Below, one piece after another: positions 52,959 through 62,387 of a stretch of DNA of 64,000 nucleotides (position 1 is the stretch's first letter; each line of letters opens with the position of its first letter). Source of the stretch: Chthonomonadales bacterium (GTDB lineage: Bacteria; Armatimonadota; Chthonomonadetes; Chthonomonadales; CAJBBX01); contig JADLGO010000050.1 of the NCBI GenBank assembly GCA_020849275.1, positions 1 through 64,000 on the forward strand, in the 5' to 3' direction. Both the position numbers and the translations under genes were made by a program. Under the pieces are notes generated by a model. The model saw only the letters and a list, made by a program, of their open reading frames with translations, ran no database searches and was not told the origin of the DNA.

Positions 52959-52992
52959 ATACATGATATAGTCAGTCCACTAAGTCATGTAT
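52959..52992. promoter_or_regulatory. 8-bp inverted repeat downstream of the promoter
   Basis: ATACATGA (52959-52966) and TCATGTAT (52985-52992) are perfect complements 18 bases apart, starting about the transcription start. It could be an operator or two half-sites, matching the position of the LacI operators in the other two DUF1559 operons, though it lacks their CG centre. Confidence 0.5.
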
Positions 52993-53207
52993 CGGGCCGG
53001 GTCCCTGGGCGCGGCGAACGGCGACGGAGATCAACCGGTTCCCGGCGCCGGAAGGGAGCACTCGCACGCCGCGCGACCAGGGTTACGGCCGGGCCTGCCA
53101 CCCCTCGCGCGATGCTCGGACCGCGGCACCGCCGTTGCGTGAGCGCGTGGGTCCGCGCGCCCGCGACCCGCTTGCGCCCTGTCATAGCGTCACCACAGGA
53201 GACATGT

Positions 53208-53978
53208 ATGCGACGCAGAGAGCACGGCTTCACACTGATCGAACTGCTTGTCGTGATCGCCATCATCGCGATTCTGGCAGCCATCCTGTTCCCCGTCTTC
53301 GCGCAGGCCCGTGAGAAGGCCCGGCAGACCATGTGCCTCTCCAACCTCAAGCAGATAGGCACCGCCACCTACCTCTACATGCAGGACTACGACGAGCGGC
53401 TGTTCGTGCGCGAGTACCGGATCAACGGAGACCCGGTCTACAACTACCAGGTGTGGAACGCCCGCCGCCGGATTGCCGACGGCAAGTGGGACCTCAACCA
53501 GGGCCTCCTGCAGCCGTACATGCGCAACAAGGAGATCCACGAGTGCCCGACGGCCCGGTCGCTGCCGTCCGGCACGACGACGACGACCAACCTGGGCTAC
53601 GGCTTCAACCAGTCGTACCTGCTGCCGTCGGCCACCTTCAGCGCCTCCCTGGCCGACATCTCGCATCCGAGCGAGACCGTCTTCATGGCCGACACGGCGA
53701 TCATCTCCGGCGGCGTGGTGGTGCGCTTCGCTGCCAACTGGGCGCCCTCCGCCGTCTACCCGACGCTCCACGCGCGCCACACCGAGCAGGCCGGCGTGCT
53801 CTGGATGGACTCGCACGTGCACGCCCGGCGGCCGACCTACCGTAAGGACGCCACCATCCTGGGTACGCCGGGCAGCGTGTGGGAGCAGAACCACATCGGC
53901 GACCTGCTGCACCCGAGCTACCCGCGCGGCAGCCAGTACCAGAACTACTACTACATGCTGCAGAAGCCCAGCCCGTAG
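53208..53978 (+). CDS. DUF1559 prepilin-like protein
   Basis: The 256-aa protein has AGGAG 6 bases before ATG 53208. The leader MRRREHG precedes [20 protein letters not shown] and [18 protein letters not shown]. The C-terminal motif is [17 protein letters not shown]. Unlike the other two copies it has no LacI gene beside it and is followed by a TlpA fusion gene. It has its own strong promoter. Confidence 0.9.
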   Translation: MRRREHGFTLIELLVVIAIIAILAAILFPVFAQAREKARQTMCLSNLKQIGTATYLYMQDYDERLFVREYRINGDPVYNYQVWNARRRIADGKWDLNQGLLQPYMRNKEIHECPTARSLPSGTTTTTNLGYGFNQSYLLPSATFSASLADISHPSETVFMADTAIISGGVVVRFAANWAPSAVYPTLHARHTEQAGVLWMDSHVHARRPTYRKDATILGTPGSVWEQNHIGDLLHPSYPRGSQYQNYYYMLQKPSP

Positions 53979-54004
53979 ACGGGTTGGGACGAGAGGAGCG
54001 AGAC

Positions 54005-55345
54005 GTGGCTGGAGTGAGAGCGATCGCCCTGGGGCTGCTGATGGCCGCGGCGCTCGGTGGCGCGCCCACCGCCTGCGCGGCGGCCACCGCCGACCCCGAG
54101 GGCGTGCTGAAGCAGATCACCGGGCTGCGCGAGGCACGGCTGGCTGAGGCGCGGAGCGGCGGGCGGCCCTTCGACGCGGACGCGGTGCGGAAGGAGGCGG
54201 CAGCGCTGGCGAGCTCGGCCGTCGAAGGTGTCGACGCGAGGTCCGTGGCGCCGGCGGAGTCGATGACCTGGGCCCGCCTGTTCTCCGAGGCCGGGCGCCC
54301 GCGCGAGACGGCCGACCTGGCGGCCCGGTATTTGGAGACCGGTCCGGAGCCGACGGCGCGGTTCGAGGCGCAGATGCTACGCCTCGACGCCCTTGCCGAC
54401 CAGGGCGATGGCAAACGGATCGCCGTCCTGCTGCCCACCGTCACGGCGCCCGACCCGGCGGCGGGCGGCCTGCTCGTCTCGCGGGTGACGCGGCGCTACG
54501 CTCCAATTCTGGCGCGCGCCGCCGGTCTGCCCGAGACCTTGCGCATCCTCGAGCGGGTGGAGCGGGGCATCCCGCGCGATGACCCCTCCAGGGCCGCCCG
54601 CGAGCGTCTGGACGCCGAGAAGGAGCGCCGCCGCAAGCTCAACCAGCCGCCGGTCCAGAACGAGGCCGAGCAGATCGCCACGTTCGAGCGGCAGGTGCGC
54701 GGGTCATGGGCCATTCGCGGCTACTTCTTCGCGCAGGCCAGGGCCGACCTGCTGGCCGCGGCCGGCCGGAAGGCGGACGCGGTGAGGGTGCTGGACGCGT
54801 TCACGAGCGGGCTGGGCCCGGACGATGCGGTGGCGCGGCGGGCGGCCGGCAGCGCGCGGCGGATCCTCACACTGCCGGGGACGGAGACTCCCGAGTTGCC
54901 GGCGCTCGACACCATCGGCACGTACCAGGGCATGCGGGCGCTTCGGGGCAAGGTCGTTGTGCTGGACTTCTTCGCCCATTGGTGCGGCCCCTGCGTCGCC
55001 TCCATCCCCGACATGCGCAAGCTCTACGACGACTTGCAGGGGCGTGGCCTCGCCCTCCTCGGCGTGACGGAGTACCAGGGCTGGTATGGCACGGAGGGCC
55101 GGGCGAAGCGCGACATGCCGAAGGCGGTCGAGCGTGAGCGCATGCGTGCCTTCGCTGGCGAGCACGGCGTGACCTGGCCGATCGTCTTCGTGGAGCGCCC
55201 GGTATCGGAGGCGTTCGGCGTGCAGGCCATCCCGCATGTGGTAGTGATCGACCGGGCGGGCAAGGTCCGCTCGATGGACGTGGGCTACAGCCCGGAGTCA
55301 TTCGCGCGGTTCCGGGCCGAGATCGAGGGACTGCTGCGGGGCTAA
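54005..55345 (+). CDS. Exported TlpA-type thioredoxin with N-terminal helical domain
   Basis: The 446-aa protein starts at GTG 54005 (AGGAG 6 bases upstream) with a signal peptide. About 270 residues of TPR-like helical sequence precede a thioredoxin domain (~300-446) with FFAHWCGPCVAS, LLGVTEYQGWYG and QAIPHVVVIDRAGKV. It lies 26 bases after the DUF1559 gene and is probably co-transcribed. It is likely a periplasmic disulfide reductase. Confidence 0.85.
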   Translation: MAGVRAIALGLLMAAALGGAPTACAAATADPEGVLKQITGLREARLAEARSGGRPFDADAVRKEAAALASSAVEGVDARSVAPAESMTWARLFSEAGRPRETADLAARYLETGPEPTARFEAQMLRLDALADQGDGKRIAVLLPTVTAPDPAAGGLLVSRVTRRYAPILARAAGLPETLRILERVERGIPRDDPSRAARERLDAEKERRRKLNQPPVQNEAEQIATFERQVRGSWAIRGYFFAQARADLLAAAGRKADAVRVLDAFTSGLGPDDAVARRAAGSARRILTLPGTETPELPALDTIGTYQGMRALRGKVVVLDFFAHWCGPCVASIPDMRKLYDDLQGRGLALLGVTEYQGWYGTEGRAKRDMPKAVERERMRAFAGEHGVTWPIVFVERPVSEAFGVQAIPHVVVIDRAGKVRSMDVGYSPESFARFRAEIEGLLRG

Positions 55346-55474
55346 CAGGGCGCTCTCGTCCCCGGGGCCCCCGTGGGGTGCGCAGGAAGCCGGCGGGGCC
55401 GGCGCGAATCCTCGTAGCGACGCCCGGCCGCCCACCGCTGGCGCGCCCGCCACCCATACGAAAGGGGAATCGCC

Positions 55475-56374
55475 ATGCGCCTCCGCAGGCTCGCCGGCTT
55501 CCTGTTCGTCCTCCTCGCCGCTACCGCTTGGAGCTTCGCCAGCGCGCAGACGGCCGAGCCCCAGCGCGTCCGCGACGTCATCTACCAGCACAAGGTCGGC
55601 GTCGCCCTTACCATGGACGTGTTCAAGCCAGCCCGGCCCAACGGGATCGGCGTTATCTGGATGGTGAGCGGCGGTTGGGTGTCCAACCACAACAACCTGA
55701 ACCCCGAGTTGGCCGCCGCGTTCACCGCGCGCGGCCAGACCGTGTTCGAGGTGGTGCATGGCAGCCAGCCGAAGTTCACGCTGCCCGAGATCGTGCAGGA
55801 CATCCACCGCGCGGTCCGCTTCATCCGTACTCACGCCGCCGAGTACGGCGTCGACCCCGATCGGCTCGGAATCTGCGGCGGCAGCGCCGGCGGACATCTC
55901 TCGCTGATGATGGGCGCCTACGGCGGCCCCGGCAGCCCGCAGGCCGCCGATGCCGTGGACCGCGCGTCCAGCGTCGTGCAGGCCGTGGCGTGCCTGTTCC
56001 CGCCGACGGACCTGCTCAACTACGGCAAGGAGGGCGCGAGCGCGATGGAGATCGTCACGCTGCGCCCCTTCTGGCCGGCCTTCGGCATCACGAGTACAAC
56101 GTCGGCCGAGGAGCGCGCAAGGCTCGGGCGCGCGCTCTCGCCCATCTACGGACTCACGGCACGCACGCCGCCCACGCTCATCATCCATGGTGACGCGGAT
56201 CAGCTCGTGCCGCTCCAGCAGTCCGAACGGCTGATGGCGCGGCTTGCGGAGCTGAAGGTGCCGCACCGGCTGGAGGTGCGCAAGGACAAGGCGCACGGCT
56301 GGGCGGGGATGGAGCAGGAGCTGCCGCTGATGGCGGATTGGTTCGAGAGGTATCTGGCCAGGCCGGCGCCGTAG
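55475..56374 (+). CDS. Secreted alpha/beta-hydrolase (esterase-like)
   Basis: The 299-aa protein has a signal peptide ending near SFASA. The hydrolase fold shows GVIWMVSGGWVSNHNN (oxyanion region), the nucleophile elbow GICGGSAGGHLS, and late TLIIHGDADQLVPLQQS (Asp) and KDKAHGWAGME (His). This is the BD-FAE/acetyl-xylan-esterase-like group. It may deacylate plant polysaccharide; there is no direct evidence. A signal peptide and the lack of an obvious promoter suggest it shares the transcript of the DUF1559 and TlpA genes. Confidence 0.85.
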   Translation: MRLRRLAGFLFVLLAATAWSFASAQTAEPQRVRDVIYQHKVGVALTMDVFKPARPNGIGVIWMVSGGWVSNHNNLNPELAAAFTARGQTVFEVVHGSQPKFTLPEIVQDIHRAVRFIRTHAAEYGVDPDRLGICGGSAGGHLSLMMGAYGGPGSPQAADAVDRASSVVQAVACLFPPTDLLNYGKEGASAMEIVTLRPFWPAFGITSTTSAEERARLGRALSPIYGLTARTPPTLIIHGDADQLVPLQQSERLMARLAELKVPHRLEVRKDKAHGWAGMEQELPLMADWFERYLARPAP

Positions 56375-56547
56375 CGCATCGGCGCGGCGTCGGTAGGCGG
56401 CGCGCAGCAGTTTGGCGCTCGCCAGCGCGTCGGGGGCCGTCCCGTCATGCTCGCGCAAGGGCTGGACGACGGGGCCGCGTCTGCCGATAATCCTGCTGGT
56501 CGGGGCAGCGGTGCGATCGCTCCCAGCCGCGCTCGCCGAGGATACCG

Positions 56548-59500
56548 ATGCCGTCCGTCCAGCGACGGATCATGCTGCTGCTGACGGTGCTCGTCGCCGC
56601 CTTCGTGGTCGGCCTTGTCATCTGGCAGGCCGGGCTGCGCCGGCAGAACGCCGTGCTGTCGGCGATGGAGCGGCGCGAGCGCGTGCGGGCGCTCGACGCC
56701 CTCATCGAGCTTCAGTCCGCTCCCGCCCGGAATCTCGTTGGCGACTACACGCAGTGGGACGCGATGGTCGCCTTCATTCGACGTCCGACGGACCGCTGGA
56801 AGGCCAAGAATCTGGAGCCGGCACTAACAACCTTCGGGGTGTCTGGCGCCTGGGTTTATGACCTTCGGGGACGCCTGATCGCCGGGTCCGTCCAGCGCGG
56901 CGCCGAGGGCCTGAGGGAGCTTCCCCTGCCGCCCCTGGCGCTCAACGCGATGCGCCAATGCGCACTCGGCCGACACCGGTTCTTTCAGCAGACCCCCGCA
57001 GGCGTCGTCGAGCTCTGGGGGGAGGGCGTTCACGCGACGGCCGACCACGCGCGGGCGGGGCGGCACCGGGGCTTCTTCGTGGCGGGTCGCCTGTGGGACA
57101 GCGCCCGCTTGCGGCGTCTGGCCGATGCCGGACGATGCCGCGTCCACCTCGCACTCCCCAGCGAGCCGCCTCCACGCCCTCCGCGCGACGGCTTCACGCA
57201 CGCGATCGGCCTCGCCGACCCGGATGGACGGCCGCTGGGTCGCATCGATCTCTCCGGCCATCTGCCACTGGTCACCCAGGCGCGCCGGGCCGGCGCGCAG
57301 GCCACCCTCCTTCTGCTGGCGTTCGCGCTGCTGACGCCGGGCCTCGTGTCGGCGTGCCTGATTCGGTGGGTGAGCAGGCCACTTCGCACCCTGTCGCGCG
57401 CCATCGAGCGCGAGGACACCCCGGCCGTCTCGGGCCTGGCGTCGAACCGGAGTGAGTTCGGCGAGATCGCGCGGATGCTGGAAGCCTTCTTCGGTCAGCG
57501 GGCCGAGCTGCGGGCCGAGGTGAGCGCCCGAGCCGACGCGGAGACGCGGCTCAGCCGCGAGGTGGCCCTCCTTCAAGCCATCGCGGAGGCGCTTCCCGCA
57601 CCGTTGTTCCACACCGACGCCGAAGGCCGCTGCGTGGAGTGCAACCCCGCGTTCCTGGAGCTGTGCGGCCTGGAGCGCGCGCAGGCACTGGGGCGGCGCT
57701 TTGAGGAGCTGTTCCCGTGCGACGCGCGAGCGATCCACGGCACGGTGGACGAGGCGATCCTGCGGACCTGCCAGCCTCGCTGTTACCTCTGCGAGCTGAC
57801 CGCCGGCAACGGCGCGCGGCACACGATGCTGGTGCACAAGGCCGCGCTTCGCGACGCGGAGGGCCTGCCCGCCGGCGTCCTGGCCATCCTCAGCGACATC
57901 ACCGAGCAGCAGGCGACGGCGGAGGACCTGGAACGGCACGCGGCCTACCTGCGCTGCGTGATCGACGTACAGCGACTCCTTCTGGCCCCGCTCGACGGCG
58001 AGGGCCGGCTGCAGGGCACGCTGGCGCGCCTGGGCGAGGCCGCCGGCGCCTCACGCGTCTACCTCTACGGGCACCGCCGCGACGACGAGGGCCGCCTGCT
58101 GGCGAGCCGCGAGGGCGTCTGGACCGCTCCAGGCGTCGCCCCCGGGAGCCCGGAGGCGCTGCCCGCGGAGGCGGCCTACTCCTCCGCCTGGCCCACGTGG
58201 GAGGCGCCGCTGAGCGCGGGCAACCACGTGCACGGCCTGGCGGAGGGCATGCCGGAACCGGAGCGCTCCGCGCTGCTGGCCCGGGGCGCCCGCGCCGTGC
58301 TGGTGCTGCCACTGGTCTTCCATCGTGAGCTCGTGGGGTTCGTCGGCTTTGAGAACTGCGCGGCCGCGTGCGAGTGGGAGCCCGCCGAGGTCGACCTGTT
58401 GCAGGCTGCGTCCGCCGCCCTCTCGCTCTACCACGCGCGCAAGGCCGCCGAGGCCTCCGTCCGCTGGAACGCCGCGCTTCTGCGCACCATGAGCGAGGCG
58501 GCGCCGCTCGCCCTCTATGTGGTGGACAACCGCAGCGACCGGGTCCTGTACCACAACCGGCGTTTTCTGGTGGTATGGGGGATCGAGCATATGGCGGACG
58601 AGCTCGCGGCGGGAACGGCGCGTAACGCCGACCTGCTCGCCAGCTCTCTTCCGGCCGTGGCTGACGGGCAGGCGTTCGCCGAGGCCTGTATACCGCTCCG
58701 GGAGGAGGCTAACCGCGCCGTCATCGACGACGAGATCCGCTTCGCCGACGGTCGGATCGTCCGGCGGTACTCCACACAGATCCGCGACGATGCCGACGCC
58801 TATCTGGGCCGGTTCTATATGTTCGAGGACATCACGCTGCGCCGCCGGGCGGAGGAGGCCCTCCAGCAGGCTCACGATGTCCTCGAGGCTCGCGTCGCCG
58901 CGCGCACGCTCGATCTCGCACGCGCCAACCGCAGCCTGCAAGCCGAGGTAGCCGAACGTCGGCATGCGGAGGGCGCGGTGCGGTCGCTCAACGTCGAGTT
59001 GCGGCGGCGCCTGGAGCGGCTCGACTCGCTGCGCCACGTGGACGCGGCCATCAGCGGCGGCCTGGATCTGCGCCTGACGCTGCGCGTGCTGCTCAACCAG
59101 GTGATGGCGCGCCTGGGCGTCGACGGGGCCGCGGTGCTGCTGCTCGATGCGCACACACGCAGCCTGCGGGAGACCTGCGCGCGCGGGACGGTCCCCGCCG
59201 GCCGGCAGCAGGGCGCCGAGTCGCTCCACGGCACGAGCGCCGGGCAGGCGGTGCTCCTGCGCCGCCCTGTCGTCTCGCCAGCCGCCGGCTCAGCGGAGGG
59301 CCAGGCTCCGATGGTGCACCGGTGCGCGCCGCTGATCGCCAAGGGCGACGTCAAGGGCGTGCTGGAGGTCTACCACGCGGCTTCGTTCACACCGGATGAT
59401 GAGTGGGAGGGCTTCCTGGAGGCGCTGGCGAGCCAGGCCGCCATCGCGATCGACAACTCGGCGCTCTTCGAGCAGCTCCAGCGCTCCAACGCGGAGCTCA

Positions 59501-60087
59501 CCATGGCGTACGACGCAACGATCGAGGGGTGGTCACGCGCTCTGGATCTGCGTGACCGGGAAACGGAGGGCCACACGCGCCGGGTCACGGAGCTCACCGT
59601 GGCGCTTGCACGCGCGGTCGGGCTGCCCGACGCCGACCTGGTCCACATCCGGCGTGGCGCGCTGCTGCACGACATCGGCAAGATGGGCGTGCCGGACAGC
59701 ATCCTCCTGAAGCCGGGACCCCTCACCGACGAGGAGTGGGTCACGATGCGCCGACACACGGCCTATGCCTGCGAAATGCTCTCGCCCATCGTCTTCCTTC
59801 GCCCGGCGCTCGAGATCCCGCGCTGCCACCACGAGAGGTGGGATGGCGCCGGCTACCCGTGCGGCTTGCGCGAGGAGCAGATCCCCATCGCCGCGCGTCT
59901 CTTCGCCGTCGCCGACATCTGGGACGCCCTCTCTTTCGACCGCCCCTACCGGAAGGCATGGCCCGCCGAGCTGGTGCGCGAGCACCTGCGCGGGCTTTCC
60001 GGCACGCACCTCGACCCGACCGCGGTGGATGCCTTCCTGCGCCTCGACGACACCCTCACTTCCTGCCGCCTCGAGCGCGCCGCCTGA
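56548..60087 (+). CDS. Membrane sensor: CHASE4-HAMP-PAS-GAF-PAS-GAF-HD-GYP
   Basis: The 1179-aa protein has a first membrane helix (9-28), a periplasmic CHASE4-like region (~50-235, with NLVGDYTQWDAMVAFI), a second helix (~250-270) and HAMP. Then PAS (~342-455), GAF (~470-620), PAS (~640-770), coiled coil, GAF (~825-975) and HD-GYP (~985-1165). The latter has HDIGKMGVPD, RRHTAYACEML, CHHERWDGAGYPCGL and VADIWDAL, so the HD pair and GYP motif are intact. It should hydrolyse cyclic di-GMP in response to signals sensed outside and inside the cell. Confidence 0.9.
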   Translation: MPSVQRRIMLLLTVLVAAFVVGLVIWQAGLRRQNAVLSAMERRERVRALDALIELQSAPARNLVGDYTQWDAMVAFIRRPTDRWKAKNLEPALTTFGVSGAWVYDLRGRLIAGSVQRGAEGLRELPLPPLALNAMRQCALGRHRFFQQTPAGVVELWGEGVHATADHARAGRHRGFFVAGRLWDSARLRRLADAGRCRVHLALPSEPPPRPPRDGFTHAIGLADPDGRPLGRIDLSGHLPLVTQARRAGAQATLLLLAFALLTPGLVSACLIRWVSRPLRTLSRAIEREDTPAVSGLASNRSEFGEIARMLEAFFGQRAELRAEVSARADAETRLSREVALLQAIAEALPAPLFHTDAEGRCVECNPAFLELCGLERAQALGRRFEELFPCDARAIHGTVDEAILRTCQPRCYLCELTAGNGARHTMLVHKAALRDAEGLPAGVLAILSDITEQQATAEDLERHAAYLRCVIDVQRLLLAPLDGEGRLQGTLARLGEAAGASRVYLYGHRRDDEGRLLASREGVWTAPGVAPGSPEALPAEAAYSSAWPTWEAPLSAGNHVHGLAEGMPEPERSALLARGARAVLVLPLVFHRELVGFVGFENCAAACEWEPAEVDLLQAASAALSLYHARKAAEASVRWNAALLRTMSEAAPLALYVVDNRSDRVLYHNRRFLVVWGIEHMADELAAGTARNADLLASSLPAVADGQAFAEACIPLREEANRAVIDDEIRFADGRIVRRYSTQIRDDADAYLGRFYMFEDITLRRRAEEALQQAHDVLEARVAARTLDLARANRSLQAEVAERRHAEGAVRSLNVELRRRLERLDSLRHVDAAISGGLDLRLTLRVLLNQVMARLGVDGAAVLLLDAHTRSLRETCARGTVPAGRQQGAESLHGTSAGQAVLLRRPVVSPAAGSAEGQAPMVHRCAPLIAKGDVKGVLEVYHAASFTPDDEWEGFLEALASQAAIAIDNSALFEQLQRSNAELTMAYDATIEGWSRALDLRDRETEGHTRRVTELTVALARAVGLPDADLVHIRRGALLHDIGKMGVPDSILLKPGPLTDEEWVTMRRHTAYACEMLSPIVFLRPALEIPRCHHERWDGAGYPCGLREEQIPIAARLFAVADIWDALSFDRPYRKAWPAELVREHLRGLSGTHLDPTAVDAFLRLDDTLTSCRLERAA

Positions 60088-60184
60088 GAGGTCCTCGCGT
60101 CACTTCCGCCGCCGCGCGTCGTTCCTGGTCGCATGGCCGTTGCGCGCTGTGGCGCGGGCGGCACCGCGGAGAGGAGATGCAACG

Positions 60185-60565
60185 ATGGCACGGTACGGTC
60201 GACGTTGGGCGCTTGCGGTGGCTGCCGCATGCGTGCTTGCCCTGAGCATGGCGGCGCCCGCCGCCTGGGCCGCGCCCTGGGACCGCTGGGATGGGCGCGG
60301 CGGCCGCCACGAGACGAGGCGCGATCGGCGCGAGGTGCGCCGCGGCGTGGAGGACATTCGCCGCGACGAGCGGCGCCTGTGGGAGCTCCGTCGCGACCAC
60401 GAGTGGCAGCTCCGCCGCCGCAACTACCGCGCGGCGCGCGAGATTCGCGAGCGGATCGAGCGCCTGGAGCGCGAGTTGATGCGAGATCGGCGCGAACTGC
60501 GCGAGGACATGCGCGATCTGCGCGACCGCGATCACGACAGAGGCCAGCGCCACGGGCGGCACTGA
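60185..60565 (+). CDS. Exported Arg-rich coiled-coil protein
   Basis: The 126-aa protein has GGAG 8 bases before ATG 60185 and a signal peptide ending near AWA (residue 29). The mature part is almost entirely R/E/D-rich helix with regular REL/RRD heptad-like repeats (RREVRRGVEDIRRDERRLWE). Periplasmic helical proteins such as Spy have similar properties, but there is no motif match. Function unknown. Confidence 0.7.
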   Translation: MARYGRRWALAVAAACVLALSMAAPAAWAAPWDRWDGRGGRHETRRDRREVRRGVEDIRRDERRLWELRRDHEWQLRRRNYRAAREIRERIERLERELMRDRRELREDMRDLRDRDHDRGQRHGRH

Positions 60566-60910
60566 GCTATCCGGCGGACCACGGGCGGGCAGGGCCGATG
60601 GGCTCTGCCCGCCCGCTCGCATAGGGGGGCGCGCGCCGGCCCCGGCGCCCTGTGACACGTGCCGGTTTACAGCAAACGGGCCCGGCAGTGCGGCCGCGCG
60701 GCATGGTTCATGCACCCGGGTGTGATCGGTGCTGCGGTGCCTGCCCTGGCGGTTCGCCCTTCGGCCGCCCGGACGACCGCGCCGCACCGGCCACGCCTCG
60801 GATCTCCTCCCGACGGGATGTGACGGGCCTGACGGAGCCGCGCCGGCCGCGCGAGGACTCGCGCCCGCGGGCGACACGCAGCACGAACACCCGGATGGAG
60901 GGGTTGCGTG
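60566..60910. other. 345-base gap with a terminator-like hairpin
   Basis: A 14-bp stem with one mismatch (60583-60596 with 60601-60614, loop GATG) lies just after the Arg-rich gene and likely ends its transcript. The rest has no supported gene. Confidence 0.55.
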
Positions 60911-61804
60911 ATGAAGAGCAGCATGTGGCGGGGGTTGGCGTGCGGCCTAGCGTTGCTCGCCGCGACGATGGCTCCCGCGAGCGCCGCAGGGCCCAACCTG
61001 GTGGCGTCGACCGATAAGCTGGGCTACACGCTCACCCTGGACCGCTACAATACGCTGGCCGACGCGCAGGCGGCGGGCGCCCCGGTGGCCCAGTTCGTTC
61101 TCGGCGCGGTCGACCCGGGCTTCCCGGTCCATGACGGCGCACTCTATCTCGTCAACGATGTCCCTGGCGTGAGCGCCAACTACAACATTCTGATGAGCGC
61201 CTGGTACTACACCATCGACCCGGGCCACGGCCCCTACTCGGGCTGGGGCAACCCCAGCAACACGAACACGGGCTTTGTCCAGCTCTACGACGATGACAGC
61301 TCGACGATCTCGAGCCTGGCCGGCGGCTGGACGGACACCTCATATGACACGTTCGTGCTGAACCTCAGCGGCGCGAACGCGGGCGCGGCCGACTACGCTC
61401 GCCTGTGGTACGGCGGCATCGGCGGCGCCGGCGAGCTCACCCGCGGAACGTTCATCGAGTACGCCCTCGACATGACGTTCTCCGGCATCACCGGGGCGGC
61501 CCTCGATCCCGGTCTCGGCCTGGTGGTCTCCAACGACCATCCGGGCAGCGTCAGCGGGACGTTCAGCGGAATCTTCGAGAACCAGAGCGCGACCAACCCC
61601 TCGCTCAACGGCTTCTACCGCTTCAGCGCCGCGTTCAGCGACAGCAGCTGGGCCTACGCGCAGGCCGGCGCCCTCAACGGCGCGTTCAACCCGTCAATGT
61701 TCGCGGCGGCCGCGGTTGTGCCCGAGCCGGGCGCGGCGCACCTCCTCCTACTGGCGGCCGCGACCGGCGCCGGCTGGCTGTGGCGGGTCCGGCGCGCGCG
61801 GTAG
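60911..61804 (+). CDS. PEP-CTERM sorting-domain protein
   Basis: The 297-aa protein starts at ATG 60911 (GGAGGGG 7 bases upstream) with a signal peptide ending ASA. The C-terminus VVPEPGAAHLLLLAAATGAG then WLWRVRRAR is a complete PEP-CTERM signal: VPEP, membrane helix, basic tail. The mature part is Gly/Ser/Asn-rich with little charge, as usual for this class. It should be processed by an exosortase, none of which is in the window. Confidence 0.9.
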   Translation: MKSSMWRGLACGLALLAATMAPASAAGPNLVASTDKLGYTLTLDRYNTLADAQAAGAPVAQFVLGAVDPGFPVHDGALYLVNDVPGVSANYNILMSAWYYTIDPGHGPYSGWGNPSNTNTGFVQLYDDDSSTISSLAGGWTDTSYDTFVLNLSGANAGAADYARLWYGGIGGAGELTRGTFIEYALDMTFSGITGAALDPGLGLVVSNDHPGSVSGTFSGIFENQSATNPSLNGFYRFSAAFSDSSWAYAQAGALNGAFNPSMFAAAAVVPEPGAAHLLLLAAATGAGWLWRVRRAR

Positions 61805-61830
61805 CCGGGCCGGACGTACCTTCGGCGTTC

Positions 61831-61864
61831 GAGACGGGCGGGGCCGCGCGGCCCCGCCCGTCTC
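61831..61864 (+). terminator. Hairpin after the PEP-CTERM gene
   Basis: A perfect 15-bp stem (61831-61845 with 61850-61864, loop GCGC). It ends 34 bases before the next gene's -35 box and has no T-tract. Confidence 0.6.
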
Positions 61865-61897
61865 GCGCCTGGCGGCAAGTGGGCCTGGCGGCGAGCG

Positions 61898-61926
61898 TTG
61901 ACGCGGGAGGCGCCACGCGATATAAT
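61898..61926 (+). promoter_or_regulatory. Near-consensus promoter of the small zinc-ribbon gene
   Basis: TTGACG (61898-61903), a 17-base spacer and perfect TATAAT (61921-61926), 67 bases before the ATG at 61993. It is one of the strongest promoters in the window. Confidence 0.75.
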
Positions 61927-61992
61927 CGGCGCGTGGCGCTCCGACGTGCCGCGACGGTCGCGGCGGGCCTGGCCGCCCGGGCGGAGGGTGTG

Positions 61993-62244
61993 ATGGCGGG
62001 CGTTGTCGAGTGGCGATGCGAACGGTGCGGTGAGCCGGCCGGAGCCGCGCCGGCCGCGCTGTGCGCGCGGTGCGGACGGGCGGTGTGCCGTCGCTGCCGG
62101 GCGAGAGGTGGCTGGCTCGGGCGAGCCGACGCGGCGCTCTGCCTTGACTGCTCGGCCGGCAAGCCGGTCGCCAACCGCCGCACGCACGGCGGCGAGGACG
62201 GCCCGGTGCGCGCGGCGATCGGGTGGCCGCGCCTCGAGCCTTGA
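61993..62244 (+). CDS. Small double zinc-knuckle protein
   Basis: GGAGGG lies 5-6 bases before ATG 61993. The 83-aa protein has WRCERCGEP, ALCARCGRAVCRRC and CLDC, i.e. six to eight cysteines arranged as a B-box or zinc-ribbon-like pair. A basic tail follows. It is probably a nucleic-acid- or protein-binding adaptor; the function is unknown. The strong promoter suggests high expression. Confidence 0.65.
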   Translation: MAGVVEWRCERCGEPAGAAPAALCARCGRAVCRRCRARGGWLGRADAALCLDCSAGKPVANRRTHGGEDGPVRAAIGWPRLEP

Positions 62245-62387
62245 TGGCGTGCCGCGCCCGGCCGTGCCCCGCGGCGAGCCCGGCGCGCGCCGATCCGCTC
62301 ACGCCGTGGGGCGGCGCCGGGCAAGCGCCGAACCCCGCAGGGGCGGGAGTGCGCTTCGCATTCGGGTCCTCACTCCGGAGGTCCAGC

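Noticed and set aside
60660-60760. Possible GEMM (c-di-GMP) riboswitch before the PEP-CTERM gene
   Set aside because: AGCAAACGG resembles one conserved box, but the second helix and GNRA-type receptor are not recognisable.
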